Below are positions 11,722 to 20,010 of a DNA stretch of 64,000 bases, piece by piece. The DNA lies in the NCBI GenBank assembly GCA_963764825.1, contig CAVXUA010000009.1, positions 62,001 through 126,000 of the forward strand. The letters are read 5' to 3'. This DNA is from JAZGGS01 sp963764825. GTDB lineage: Bacteria > Bacteroidota > Ignavibacteria > Ignavibacteriales > Ignavibacteriaceae. The notes under the pieces were generated by a model. That model did not search any database and was not told where the DNA came from. It saw nothing but the letters and a program-made list of their open reading frames with translations. The position numbers were made by a program, and so were the translations under genes. The stretch's first letter is position 1. Every line of letters starts with the position of its first letter.

Positions 11722-13793
11722 ATGCCCAACTGGATTTATATAATACCTGCTTTAGGAATTGTTGCTCTTATTTTTGCGTTTATAAAAGCAAAATGGGTTA
11801 GTCGTCAGGATCCCGGTACAGAACGGATGGTGGAGATATCCGGCTATGTTCGGGATGGTGCAATGGCATTCCTTAAAAGAGAATATAGAGTCTTATCTGT
11901 TTTTGTTCTTGTAGTTGCTATATTATTAGCATATGCCAACTGGAATTCACCAGATAGCAGCCCGATTATTGCAATATCATTTGTCCTTGGCGCTTTTAGT
12001 TCTGCTTTAGCCGGGTTTTTTGGAATGCGCGTTGCGACTAATGCAAATGTAAGAACAACCAATGCTGCAAGACAAAGTTTGAATCGCGCCCTGCAAGTTG
12101 CTTTTTCAGGTGGAACTGTAATGGGAATGTGTGTTGTTGGACTTGGAGTTTTGGGATTAGGACTTCTTCTTCCCATTTATTCTGGATTATTTACAAATCC
12201 GGATGGTACTACAAATTTTGTTGTAGTGATTAATGTTATAACCGGATTTTCTTTTGGTGCTTCTTCAATTGCACTTTTTGCCCGTGTTGGAGGAGGAATT
12301 TATACAAAAGCTGCAGACGTTGGAGCTGATCTTGGTTGGTAAAGTAGAAGCAGGAATTCCGGAAGATGATCCGCGAAATCCAGCTACAATTGCTGATAAT
12401 GTTGGTGATAACGTTGGTGATGTTGCCGGGATGGGTGCAGATCTATTTGAAAGTTTTGTAGGTTCTATTGTCGGTACTATGGTACTTGGAATAGTTTATC
12501 AAAATATAAATTTAATTATCTTACCACTTTTTCTTGCCGGGACTTGGAATCATCTGTTCGATAATAGGCACCTTTGCCGTTAGAACGAAAGAAGGTGGTA
12601 ATCCGCAGGCAGCATTAAACCTGGGAACCTTTGGTTCAGGCGCTATTAATGATTTTGCTTGCATATCCCCTTATTAGTTATTTTCTTCCTGAGGCTGCAG
12701 AACCAACCACAAATGTTACAGGTTTACTAAAGGCACTAACCGCCTCAAATATTATTTATAGTAACTATTGTTGGTCTGTTAGCCGGGATAGCAATCGGTT
12801 TAACAACCGAGTACTATACAGCAGAATCAAGAAAACCCGCACAAAATATAGCAGCTCAATCACAAACAGGTGCAGCTACAAACATCATTGCAGGTTTAGC
12901 GCTTGGAATGAAATCTACTGCTTTACCGGTTATTTATATTGCGATTGCAATTGTTCTATCATTATTACTTTGCCGGTTTATACGGTATTGCAATTGCTGC
13001 CCTGGGTATGCTTTCAACAACCGGTATCCAGTTAGCGGTTGATGCTTATGGTCCGATTGCCGATAATGCAGGTGGATTGGCAGAGATGAGTGAACTGCCT
13101 CCGGAAGTTCGTGAAAGAACTGATAAACTTGATGCTGTTGGAAATACAACTGCTGCTATTGGTAAAGGGTTTGCAATCGGTTCTGCTGCACTAACAGCTC
13201 TTGCTTTATTCAGCGCTTTTCAATCACAAGCACAAATCTCTGTAATTGATGTAAGCAATCCTTATGTAATGGCTGGATTATTTATTGGTGGTATTTTACC
13301 ATTTTTATTTAGTTCTATGGCAATGAGGGCGGTTGGCGACGCAGCATTTGACATGATTGAAGAGGTAAGACGTCAATTTAGAGAGATTCCCGGTTTGATG
13401 GAAGGAAAAGCAAAAGCCGATCATGCAAAATGTGTAGATATTGCAACCACCGCTGCAATTAAAAAAATGATTGCTCCCGGGTTGATTGCAGTTATAACTC
13501 CAGTAGTATTCGGATTTGTTAGCAAAGAAGCCCTTGGTGGTTTACTGGCAGGTGTTACAGTAGTAGGTGTTTTGATGGCAATATTTCAAGCTAATGCCGG
13601 CGGTGCCTGGGATAATGCTAAGAAGCATATAGAAGCAGGTGCATTCGGTGGTAAAGGTTCAGATTCTCATAAAGCTGCTGTTGTTGGAGATACTGTTGGT
13701 GATCCTTTTAAAGATACTTCTGGTCCATCGTTAAATATTTTAATTAAATTAATGGCTGTAATTGCTTTAGTAATTGCACCATTAATCATATAG
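11722..13793 (+). CDS. hppA: Membrane-bound ion-pumping pyrophosphatase, K+-dependent type (five frameshifts)
   Basis: Hydrolyses PPi and pumps H+ and/or Na+. Here it would pull the Sat reaction forward by removing PPi and recover its energy. Seen: start MPNWIYIIPALG, the catalytic metal/PPi motifs IPEDDPRNPATIADNVGDN and DVAGMGADLFES, GLALGMKSTALP, DAYGPIADNAGGLAEM, and the C-terminal DTVGDPFKDTSGPSLN. The site that separates K+-dependent from K+-independent enzymes reads GNTTAAIGKGFAIGSAAL, with Ala and Gly, i.e. the K+-dependent subfamily. Whether Na+ or H+ is pumped cannot be read with confidence. The frame changes near 12335, 12555, 12655, 12750 and 12950. All active-site motifs remain. 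A ribosome-binding site (GGAGAAGTG) precedes the ATG. Confidence 0.94.
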
Positions 13794-13802
13794 GTTTTAA
13801 AA

Positions 13803-14072
13803 ATGCAAAATAAAAAAGAGAGACCCATTTGTCCTCATTGTAAAAAGGAAATGCTTCCCTGGATGGCTCCTGCAGAATCATCCTGGGGTGAGAATATTCA
13901 ATATGTTTGCTTTGATGATTCGTGTACTTATTATGTTAACGGGTGGAATCATATGATGAAAAACTTTAGCGTAAAATCTTCTTACAGACATCGTTACAAT
14001 CCTGAAAACGGAGAATCCGGGCCGCTCCCTGTTTGGTCTGAAAACGCACTAAAAGATAGGATAACCCTTTGA
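13803..14072 (+). CDS. Small zinc-ribbon (Ogr/Delta-like) protein of the apr-qmo cluster
   Basis: 89 residues with CPHCKKEML at the N-terminus and a second cysteine pair CFDDSCTYYVNGW at about 39-51, so probably one Zn or Fe ribbon. The C-terminal YRHRYNPENGESGPLPVWS is striking and very conserved-looking. From memory, similar proteins annotated as Ogr/Delta-like zinc fingers sit in sulfate-reducer apr/qmo neighbourhoods. The phage-activator name is probably misleading. ATG lies 9 bp after hppA and the YkgJ-type gene follows at once, so it is probably co-transcribed with qmoC. Function unknown. Candidate roles are assembly or regulation of the Apr/Qmo complex, by position only. Confidence 0.7.
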   Translation: MQNKKERPICPHCKKEMLPWMAPAESSWGENIQYVCFDDSCTYYVNGWNHMMKNFSVKSSYRHRYNPENGESGPLPVWSENALKDRITL

Positions 14073-14097
14073 ATTTTTAATGGAATTGGAGAATAAA

Positions 14098-14892
14098 ATG
14101 AATGAGCTAGATACACTAAAAAGAACAATACTGGAACAGTTTCCAAGACTCGACGCTGATGCTAAATTTAAATTTTCCTGCCACCCGGGAGTTTCCTGTT
14201 TTAATCAGTGCTGTGCAGATGTTAATATTTTTCTTACTCCTTATGATGTGTTGAGATTAAAAAATCATTTGGGAATAAGCTCACAGGAGTTTTTAGATAA
14301 ATATACACAGTTGGTTGCCGACCGCAAGCAGCAGCTTCCCGCAGTGCAACTTCGAATGATTGAAACTGAAACAAAGCATTGTTTTTTTGTTGATTCTGAA
14401 AAGGGCTGTACAGTTTACGAAAACAGACCATGGTCTTGCAGGATGTATCCCGTAGGACAGGCATCGCCAAAAGAAAATGAAAATTCCGAAGATCAAAAAT
14501 TTTATTTTATCCTGAATGAAGAGGTGTGTAAAGGTTTTGAGGATGGAAAGGAATGGACAATTGCAAACTGGATGTATAACCAGGGAGTAAATGAATACGA
14601 TAAGTTTGGAGAAATGTTCAAAGAGATTGCGTTCCACGATTTTTTTGATCAGGGTAAAGTTTTAACACCCCAAAAAGTTGAGATGTTCTTTTTAGCTTGT
14701 TATAATTTAGATCGTTTTAAAGAGTTTATAAAGAATACTACATTTTTGAACCGATTTGAAATTGATGAGGATCGTCTTATAAAAATGATGAATGATGATA
14801 ATGAACTTTTGAAGTTTGGTTTTGATTGGATAAAATTTAGTTTATTTGGTGAAAAAACAATGAAAATTAAGGATCAAGAAAATAAAAATTAA
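14098..14892 (+). CDS. YkgJ-family cysteine-cluster protein
   Basis: About 264 residues. The family hallmark is a set of cysteines that probably bind a zinc or Fe-S centre: FSCHPGVSCFNQCCADV near residue 28, then KHCFFVDSEKGCTVYENRPW and SCRMYPVG. The C-terminal half (about 120 residues) is predicted helical with no known motif. I prefer the ATG at 14098, which has a GGAG 12 bp upstream, over an in-frame ATG at 14080. It ends 11 bp before qmoC, so it is surely in that operon. Known family members have no firmly assigned reaction. Position suggests a maturation or repair factor for the iron-sulfur proteins of the pathway. Confidence 0.8.
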   Translation: MNELDTLKRTILEQFPRLDADAKFKFSCHPGVSCFNQCCADVNIFLTPYDVLRLKNHLGISSQEFLDKYTQLVADRKQQLPAVQLRMIETETKHCFFVDSEKGCTVYENRPWSCRMYPVGQASPKENENSEDQKFYFILNEEVCKGFEDGKEWTIANWMYNQGVNEYDKFGEMFKEIAFHDFFDQGKVLTPQKVEMFFLACYNLDRFKEFIKNTTFLNRFEIDEDRLIKMMNDDNELLKFGFDWIKFSLFGEKTMKIKDQENKN

Positions 14893-14903
14893 AGGGAAAT
14901 TTT

Positions 14904-16067
14904 GTGGAAAACAGAACCTTAATTAAACCCGACGTAGAATTTATTTCTTATTTGAAAAAAAATGGTGGAGATACATTAAAAAAATGTTATCAATGTGCAT
15001 CCTGTTCTGTCGTTTGCTCATTATCTCCGCAACAGGAAGCATTCCCGCGTAAGGAAATGATATCTGCCAGCTGGGGACAAAAGGAAAGTCTCCTTTCCGA
15101 TCCTGATGTTTGGTTATGCCACGGTTGTGCGGATTGCAGTACGTACTGCCCAAGAGGAGCTAAACCCGGTGATGTACTGGGTGCAGTTCGTTCATACATT
15201 ATTGATTTTTTTGCATTTCCAAAATTTATGGGTTCCGCATTAAAAAATCCGGTATTCCTTATTCCTTTACTTTTAATTCCTGCAATAATTTTGTTTGGAC
15301 TTCTGTATAATAATCTAGATGGAAATTTTGATCAACTAAATGAAGGTGTTGTAAAGTTTGCAAGGTTTCTTCCACATGGAGTTCTTGAAGCATTTTTTAT
15401 TGGCGGTAATATTCTAATTTTTTCTTTTGCAGCTATTGGTTTATCAAGGTTTTGGAAAAATTTAAATTCCATCACTGCTGCGGAAAAAAAGAAAAGTTTT
15501 ATTAAAGTACTATTTGATACAGTGATTGAAATTGTTTCCCATAAAAATTTTAATACTTGTTCAAATTCTTCAACCAGATTTTGGGGTCATCTTTTAATTT
15601 TTTATGGATTCTTTGGAGCCATGGCAACTGCTGGGCTTGCAGTGGGTGCTCTCGTTTTATTCGATTTAACACCCATTCCGCTTTTTCATCCAATTAAAAT
15701 TTTAGGTAATCTTAGCGGTATTGCATTGGTTATCGGTTGCATTGTTGTTACTGTAAAGAGACTAAATACTAAAAGTGATAAAGGTTCTAACACTTACAAT
15801 GATTGGCTACTGATCATTTTTGTGTTCTTGGTTGCATTTACCGGGTTACTAACCCAAACAATGAGATTGTTAGAAGTTCCGTTTCTTGCATATAATATTT
15901 ATTATGTTCATATGGTATTTATCTTCTTTTTACTTTGGTACGCTCCTTATTCCAAACTGGCACATATGTTTTACAGAACTCTTGCGTTAGTTTATTTAAG
16001 GCAAAACGGAAGAGAGAAAAAGATGACTTTATTTGAAAGTTTTGCTTTATTCTTTTTTAAGTTGTAA
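14904..16067 (+). CDS. qmoC: QmoC, Fe-S/heme b membrane subunit of Qmo
   Basis: Fusion of an HdrC-like 2x[4Fe-4S] domain and a NarI/HdrE-like cytochrome b. It anchors Qmo to the membrane and exchanges electrons with menaquinone. Seen: CYQCASCSVVCSLSPQQEAF near residue 29 and CHGCADCSTYCPRGAKPGD near residue 69 as cluster ligands, then about six transmembrane helices from residue 110 on, with histidines in HLLIFYGFFG, FHPIKILGN and YYVHMVFIFFLLWY as candidate heme ligands. Intact at 387 residues. The start (probably GTG at 14904) has AAAGGGA upstream. The gene is 7.4 kb from qmoAB, separated by sat, aprBA and hppA, which is unusual. Confidence 0.95.
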   Translation: MENRTLIKPDVEFISYLKKNGGDTLKKCYQCASCSVVCSLSPQQEAFPRKEMISASWGQKESLLSDPDVWLCHGCADCSTYCPRGAKPGDVLGAVRSYIIDFFAFPKFMGSALKNPVFLIPLLLIPAIILFGLLYNNLDGNFDQLNEGVVKFARFLPHGVLEAFFIGGNILIFSFAAIGLSRFWKNLNSITAAEKKKSFIKVLFDTVIEIVSHKNFNTCSNSSTRFWGHLLIFYGFFGAMATAGLAVGALVLFDLTPIPLFHPIKILGNLSGIALVIGCIVVTVKRLNTKSDKGSNTYNDWLLIIFVFLVAFTGLLTQTMRLLEVPFLAYNIYYVHMVFIFFLLWYAPYSKLAHMFYRTLALVYLRQNGREKKMTLFESFALFFFKL

Positions 16068-16166
16068 AAATTAGATTAGAAATAATTTTTGGAATCAGGT
16101 AATAACCTAATTAAAAGGTTATAGAACACATTTACAAAAATTTGTTCAAAACTGGAGTAGTTACTT

Positions 16167-17909
16167 GTGGATAAACCGCCAAAAGAAAGTTCACGATTTA
16201 AGAAAATCCGGGAATATGTTGCAAAGTCTATCTTAAGATTTCCCGATGAGGGAACTTCACCAGAACGTTATCGTGCTCTCCGCAGAAACATTATGATTCT
16301 TATGATCTTGGTAACGATCATTCCGCTTTCACTTATGGCAACCATAAATTACTACCAGTATCAGAAAAGCTTAAAAGCTGAAATTTTTAATCCTTTAAAC
16401 GTGCTAACAAACAAAACAAAACGTTCATTCGAATTGTTTCTTGAAGAGCGTCTTTCTACTATAAGATTTATTTCTTCTGCATACTCTTGCGAGGATTTAG
16501 CAGATGAAAAAATTATGAATCATATTCTGCTAGTATTAAAAAAAGAATTTGAGGGCTTTGTAGATCTCGCACTGATTAATAATGAAGGTGAAGTGGTAAA
16601 TTATGCAGGACCTTATGCCTTTTTAGGAAAAGATTATTCTCAGCAAAGTTGGTTCCACGCAGTATTAATCAAAGGTTGCCACATAAGCGATGTCTTTATG
16701 GGTTACAGAAAATTTCCACACATTGCCATAGCAATACAAAACCTTTCGGAGAAGGATCAGTGCTGGATTTTGCGTGCAACGATAGACACAAAAAAGTTTG
16801 ATGCAATTATAGCTACGATGGAACTTGATCCGCAGAGTGATGCGTTTTTATTAAACAAAGAAGGTATCCTTCAAACAAATTCAAGAATGTACGGAAATAT
16901 ACTGGAAGAATGCTCACTCTCTATTCCACCGGGGGGATACGGAACTTATCTTTCCGAAGAAGTTGATAACCATGGACGGGAAATTTTTATTGCCCATACA
17001 AAGTTTGTCGAACCAGAATACACTTTAGTCGTTGTGAAACCTAGTTCCTTGATATTAAAAACCTGGTTTACATTTAGAACGGAAATATTTTTCATTTTTC
17101 TTGCAAGTGTTTTAATCATCGTTTTACTAGTGTTTAAATTAACAGATATCCAGGTTAAGCATATTAAAGAAGCCGATGAAAAACGTGAACTGGCATTTCG
17201 TGAATTAGAGCATTCTCAAAAACTTTCCTCCATTGGAAGACTTGCTGCCGGGGTTGCTCATGAAATAAATAATCCGCTGGCTATTATATGTCAAAAAGCA
17301 GGTTTAATGAAAGATATAATTGATCTTGGATCTGAATTTAAAGAGAAACTAAAATTCATCAAATTAACCGATTCAATCCTTCAATCTGTCAACCGCTGCA
17401 GCACTGTAACTCATCGCCTTTTAGGATTTGCTCGCCGAATGGAAGTAGAATATGAGGAACTTAGTTTGAATGAAGTTCTTCAAGAAGTAATAGGATTCCT
17501 GGAGAAAGAAGCTCTTCATAGAAATATAAAAGTTATAACGAAATTTGATCCTGATCTACCACTAATCTCATCAGATCGTGCTCAGCTTCAGCAGGTTTTT
17601 CTAAATGTATTAGCTAATGGTTTTGCAGCTGTTGAGGATGGGGGAATAATTAAAATTAAAACCTGGGAGGATGATGATGAGATTGAAGGAGTATCTATAA
17701 AGGATAACGGTTGCGGTATGTCCAAACAAGACTTGAGTAATATTTTCGAACCATTCTTTACAACAAAAAAAGGATATGGAACAGGATTAGGTCTTCCAAT
17801 TACTTATGGAATCGTTAAAAAAATGGGTGGAACTATAAATGTTAAAAGTACAGAAGGAGTAGGCTCAACTTTTACAATACTATTACCAAAGAAACTAAAA
17901 AAGGTTTAA
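16167..17909 (+). CDS. Membrane sensor histidine kinase with extracytoplasmic sensor domain
   Basis: 580 residues, GTG start. TM1 is about residues 41-62 and TM2 about 305-325. Between them lies a roughly 240-residue extracytoplasmic domain resembling a double Cache fold (GPYAFLGKDYSQQSWFHAVL, PHIAIAIQNL). The cytoplasmic part has a HisKA H-box (GRLAAGVAHEINNPLAII) and a complete HATPase domain (N-box QQVFLNVLANGF, G1 DNGCGM, F-box and G2 GYGTGLGLPITYGIV). It begins an operon with a receiver gene 9 bp downstream, directly after qmoC, so a role in sensing a sulfur anion, donor or redox signal is plausible but inferred. No HAMP domain is obvious. The ligand is unknown. Confidence 0.92.
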   Translation: MDKPPKESSRFKKIREYVAKSILRFPDEGTSPERYRALRRNIMILMILVTIIPLSLMATINYYQYQKSLKAEIFNPLNVLTNKTKRSFELFLEERLSTIRFISSAYSCEDLADEKIMNHILLVLKKEFEGFVDLALINNEGEVVNYAGPYAFLGKDYSQQSWFHAVLIKGCHISDVFMGYRKFPHIAIAIQNLSEKDQCWILRATIDTKKFDAIIATMELDPQSDAFLLNKEGILQTNSRMYGNILEECSLSIPPGGYGTYLSEEVDNHGREIFIAHTKFVEPEYTLVVVKPSSLILKTWFTFRTEIFFIFLASVLIIVLLVFKLTDIQVKHIKEADEKRELAFRELEHSQKLSSIGRLAAGVAHEINNPLAIICQKAGLMKDIIDLGSEFKEKLKFIKLTDSILQSVNRCSTVTHRLLGFARRMEVEYEELSLNEVLQEVIGFLEKEALHRNIKVITKFDPDLPLISSDRAQLQQVFLNVLANGFAAVEDGGIIKIKTWEDDDEIEGVSIKDNGCGMSKQDLSNIFEPFFTTKKGYGTGLGLPITYGIVKKMGGTINVKSTEGVGSTFTILLPKKLKKV

Positions 17910-17918
17910 AGGGATAGA

Positions 17919-18287
17919 ATGGATGAATATCGTGTGCTGATTGTAGATGATGAGGAAGAGCTGGTAACAACTATTGCGGAAAGATTACAGATAAGAGGAA
18001 TCCAGGCTCAAACTGCAACTGATGGAGAAACCGCATTGCAGATGATTGAGGTAAATCCGCCGCAAGTTGTCGTTTTGGATGTTATGATGCCTGGTATGGG
18101 CGGTATAGAAGTCTTACAACGAATGAAGGCACAGAACCTTAAAATCCCGGTCATACTACTTACAGGATATGGTTCAACAGAACAAGGTATGGAGGGGATG
18201 AAACTAGGTGCATTTGATTATTTAATGAAACCTTGCGATCTGAATAATTTAATCAGCAAAATTCAGGAAGCTGTACAAAATTTATAG
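17919..18287 (+). CDS. Response regulator, receiver domain only
   Basis: 122 residues, one CheY-like receiver: acidic pocket VDDEEEL, phospho-acceptor Asp in VVVLDVMMPGMGG near residue 54, Thr in VILLTGYGS and Lys in YLMKPCD. No output domain. Starts 9 bp after the sensor kinase. As a stand-alone receiver it could act as a phosphate carrier between the kinase and the HPt-like protein that follows, or bind a partner protein. Confidence 0.93.
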   Translation: MDEYRVLIVDDEEELVTTIAERLQIRGIQAQTATDGETALQMIEVNPPQVVVLDVMMPGMGGIEVLQRMKAQNLKIPVILLTGYGSTEQGMEGMKLGAFDYLMKPCDLNNLISKIQEAVQNL

Positions 18288-18317
18288 CTAATATATTCTC
18301 ATTATTTTAGAAATAGT

Positions 18318-18986
18318 ATGAGAGAAATGAACGAGAAAGAAATTGCGTTTATTGGAAAAATTACTGCCGGGATAACACACGAAATAAATAATGCCCTGGC
18401 AAGCATCAAAGAGATTTCAGGATTAATGGAAGATTTGATATCCATGTCTTCAACAGATTCATTTCCTCATCAGGAGAAATTTCTCAAAGTTTTACCAAGA
18501 ATCCGGGAGCAAGTACAGCGCAGCGTTAAATTAACAACCCAGCTTAATAAGTTTTCACACCTAACCGATACCCACACAGCACAAGTAGAACTAAATGATT
18601 TTATTGAGCACCTTATATTTCTAACTCAGCGCTTTGCAAGGATAAAGAATGTGAAACTGCAATATCAGCCGGTTGATCAAGCAGGTAACTTGAATACTAG
18701 CCCAATCCTGCTACAGATGGCTATCTATAATTGCATAACATACTTCTTGAGCCGCACTGTTGATGGAGGGAAGGTTATTATTCATCCGATTATAAATGGA
18801 GAGAAATACTCCATACATATAAGTTTTGAAGGTGAGATAGTAGATAAAAGTAATCTGTTTAATGATGTATCTCCTTCAGAAGAATTATTGATTTTGAAGG
18901 ATGCTATTACTTCCTTGGAGGGGGGCACCGAATTTGATAAATCAACTCAGAGTATAATTCTGAATTTTAAGACACAACAAAATTAA
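18318..18986 (+). CDS. Histidine-kinase-like protein with degenerate ATPase domain, candidate phosphotransferase
   Basis: 222 residues, soluble. It has a clean dimerisation/phosphoacceptor motif (GKITAGITHEINNALASIKE near residues 12-32). The following HATPase-like half lacks a normal G1 (DxGxG) and G2 (GxGxG) box: where G1 is expected the sequence reads HISFEGEIVDKSN, and the end is ITSLEGGTEFDKSTQS. It therefore probably cannot bind ATP and may work like ChpT or Spo0B, relaying phosphoryl groups between receivers. Lies between one receiver gene (30 bp upstream) and two more downstream. A family call by alignment is needed to exclude a merely divergent ATPase. Confidence 0.72.
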   Translation: MREMNEKEIAFIGKITAGITHEINNALASIKEISGLMEDLISMSSTDSFPHQEKFLKVLPRIREQVQRSVKLTTQLNKFSHLTDTHTAQVELNDFIEHLIFLTQRFARIKNVKLQYQPVDQAGNLNTSPILLQMAIYNCITYFLSRTVDGGKVIIHPIINGEKYSIHISFEGEIVDKSNLFNDVSPSEELLILKDAITSLEGGTEFDKSTQSIILNFKTQQN

Positions 18987-19076
18987 TATTTTAATATTTC
19001 AAAAATATTGAGAAAAAATTGTTGAATGTAAGCAGAGAAAAAGTAAACAGAACAACTAAAGCGAGGGAGGCTTAGT

Positions 19077-19610
19077 ATGGAGAAAATAAAAATTCTTTTA
19101 GTTGATGACGAAAAAGAATTCGTAGAAACACTTTCCGAACGAATCAGGATGCGGGATCATAAATCTGATGTTGCTTTAGATGGGGAGGAAGCTTTAAAAC
19201 TTATGGATGATGATCTGCCCGACGTAGTGGTATTGGATCTAAAAATGCCTGGTATTGATGGTATGGAAGTGCTAAGAAGAATAAGAAGTGCTTACCCTAA
19301 CGTACAGGTTATAATGTTAACAGGTCATGGTTCGGATAAGGATGAAAAGGAAGCCAGGAAGCTGGGTGCTTTCGAATATCTTCAAAAACCGGTTGAAATT
19401 GATACACTTATGAAGAAGATTAAAAAAGCTTACAAACAAAAATTTGAAAGCAGTATGATGGCTGCAACCTTTGCAGAAGCAGGGGAATTCGATACCGCGA
19501 AGGATATTCTTGAAGCTGATGAAGAGAATGTAGATAAGAAGAAAGCTAAAAAGGATAAAAATATTTTGAGGAAATGGATAAATGAATATAAATGTACTTC
19601 TGGTAGATGA
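19077..19610 (+). CDS. Response regulator with Lys-rich C-terminal tail (end possibly frameshifted)
   Basis: Receiver domain: LLVDDEKEF, phospho-acceptor Asp in VVVLDLKMPGIDG near residue 55, Thr in VIMLTGHGS and Lys in EYLQKPVE. After residue 120 comes a roughly 55-residue, charged, Lys-rich extension with no DNA-binding fold. The frame as read overlaps the next gene by 29 bp. A one-base shift near 19555-19565 would instead end it EEMDK with a TGA inside the ATGA that starts the next gene, a common coupled overlap, so the last ten residues are doubtful. A strong GAGGGAGG ribosome-binding site precedes the ATG. Confidence 0.88.
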   Translation: MEKIKILLVDDEKEFVETLSERIRMRDHKSDVALDGEEALKLMDDDLPDVVVLDLKMPGIDGMEVLRRIRSAYPNVQVIMLTGHGSDKDEKEARKLGAFEYLQKPVEIDTLMKKIKKAYKQKFESSMMAATFAEAGEFDTAKDILEADEENVDKKKAKKDKNILRKWINEYKCTSGR

Positions 19611-20010
19611 TGAAAAAGATTTTGTTGAATCCCTTGCTGAACGACTTCAAATAAGAGATTACAAAGTAACTACAGCATTCAGTGGAGATGAAGCGATAAA
19701 ACTTATTGAAGAGAATGACTTTGATGTTATAGTTCTGGATGTGCAAATGCCCGGTAAAAGCGGTGTTGAAACTCTAAAAGAGATTAAAAATATTGAACAA
19801 CTTGCTCAAGTTATAATGCTAACCGGTCATGCTACAGTAAAAACAGCGATCGAAGGAATGAAGAACGGGGCGTTCGATTACCTGATGAAACCAACAGAAA
19901 CTGACGAATTAATTAAGATGATTAATAAGGCTTTCAAATTAGTAACTGACCAAAGAGACAAGATTAGTCAGGCAGAGATAAATAATATCTTAAAAAAACG
20001 TGGCTGGTAA
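19582..20010 (+). CDS. Response regulator, receiver domain only
   Basis: 142 residues. VLLVDDEKDF, phospho-acceptor Asp in VIVLDVQMPGKSG near residue 52, VIMLTGHATVKTAIEGM and Lys in DYLMKPTE. The receiver resembles NtrC-type receivers, but it stops after a short helical tail and has no AAA+ or HTH domain. It starts inside the end of the previous regulator gene and overlaps the next gene by 11 bp, so the three are translationally coupled. Confidence 0.92.
   Translation: MNINVLLVDDEKDFVESLAERLQIRDYKVTTAFSGDEAIKLIEENDFDVIVLDVQMPGKSGVETLKEIKNIEQLAQVIMLTGHATVKTAIEGMKNGAFDYLMKPTETDELIKMINKAFKLVTDQRDKISQAEINNILKKRGW

Noticed and set aside
1..13793. Programmed frameshifting or an alternative genetic code as explanation for the broken genes
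   Set aside because: Shifts occur at unrelated positions in many different conserved genes, in both directions and in homopolymers, with no common slippery site. Stop codons are used normally elsewhere.
14080..14097. Earlier in-frame ATG for the YkgJ-type gene
   Set aside because: No ribosome-binding site in front of it, whereas the ATG at 14098 has GGAG at a suitable distance.
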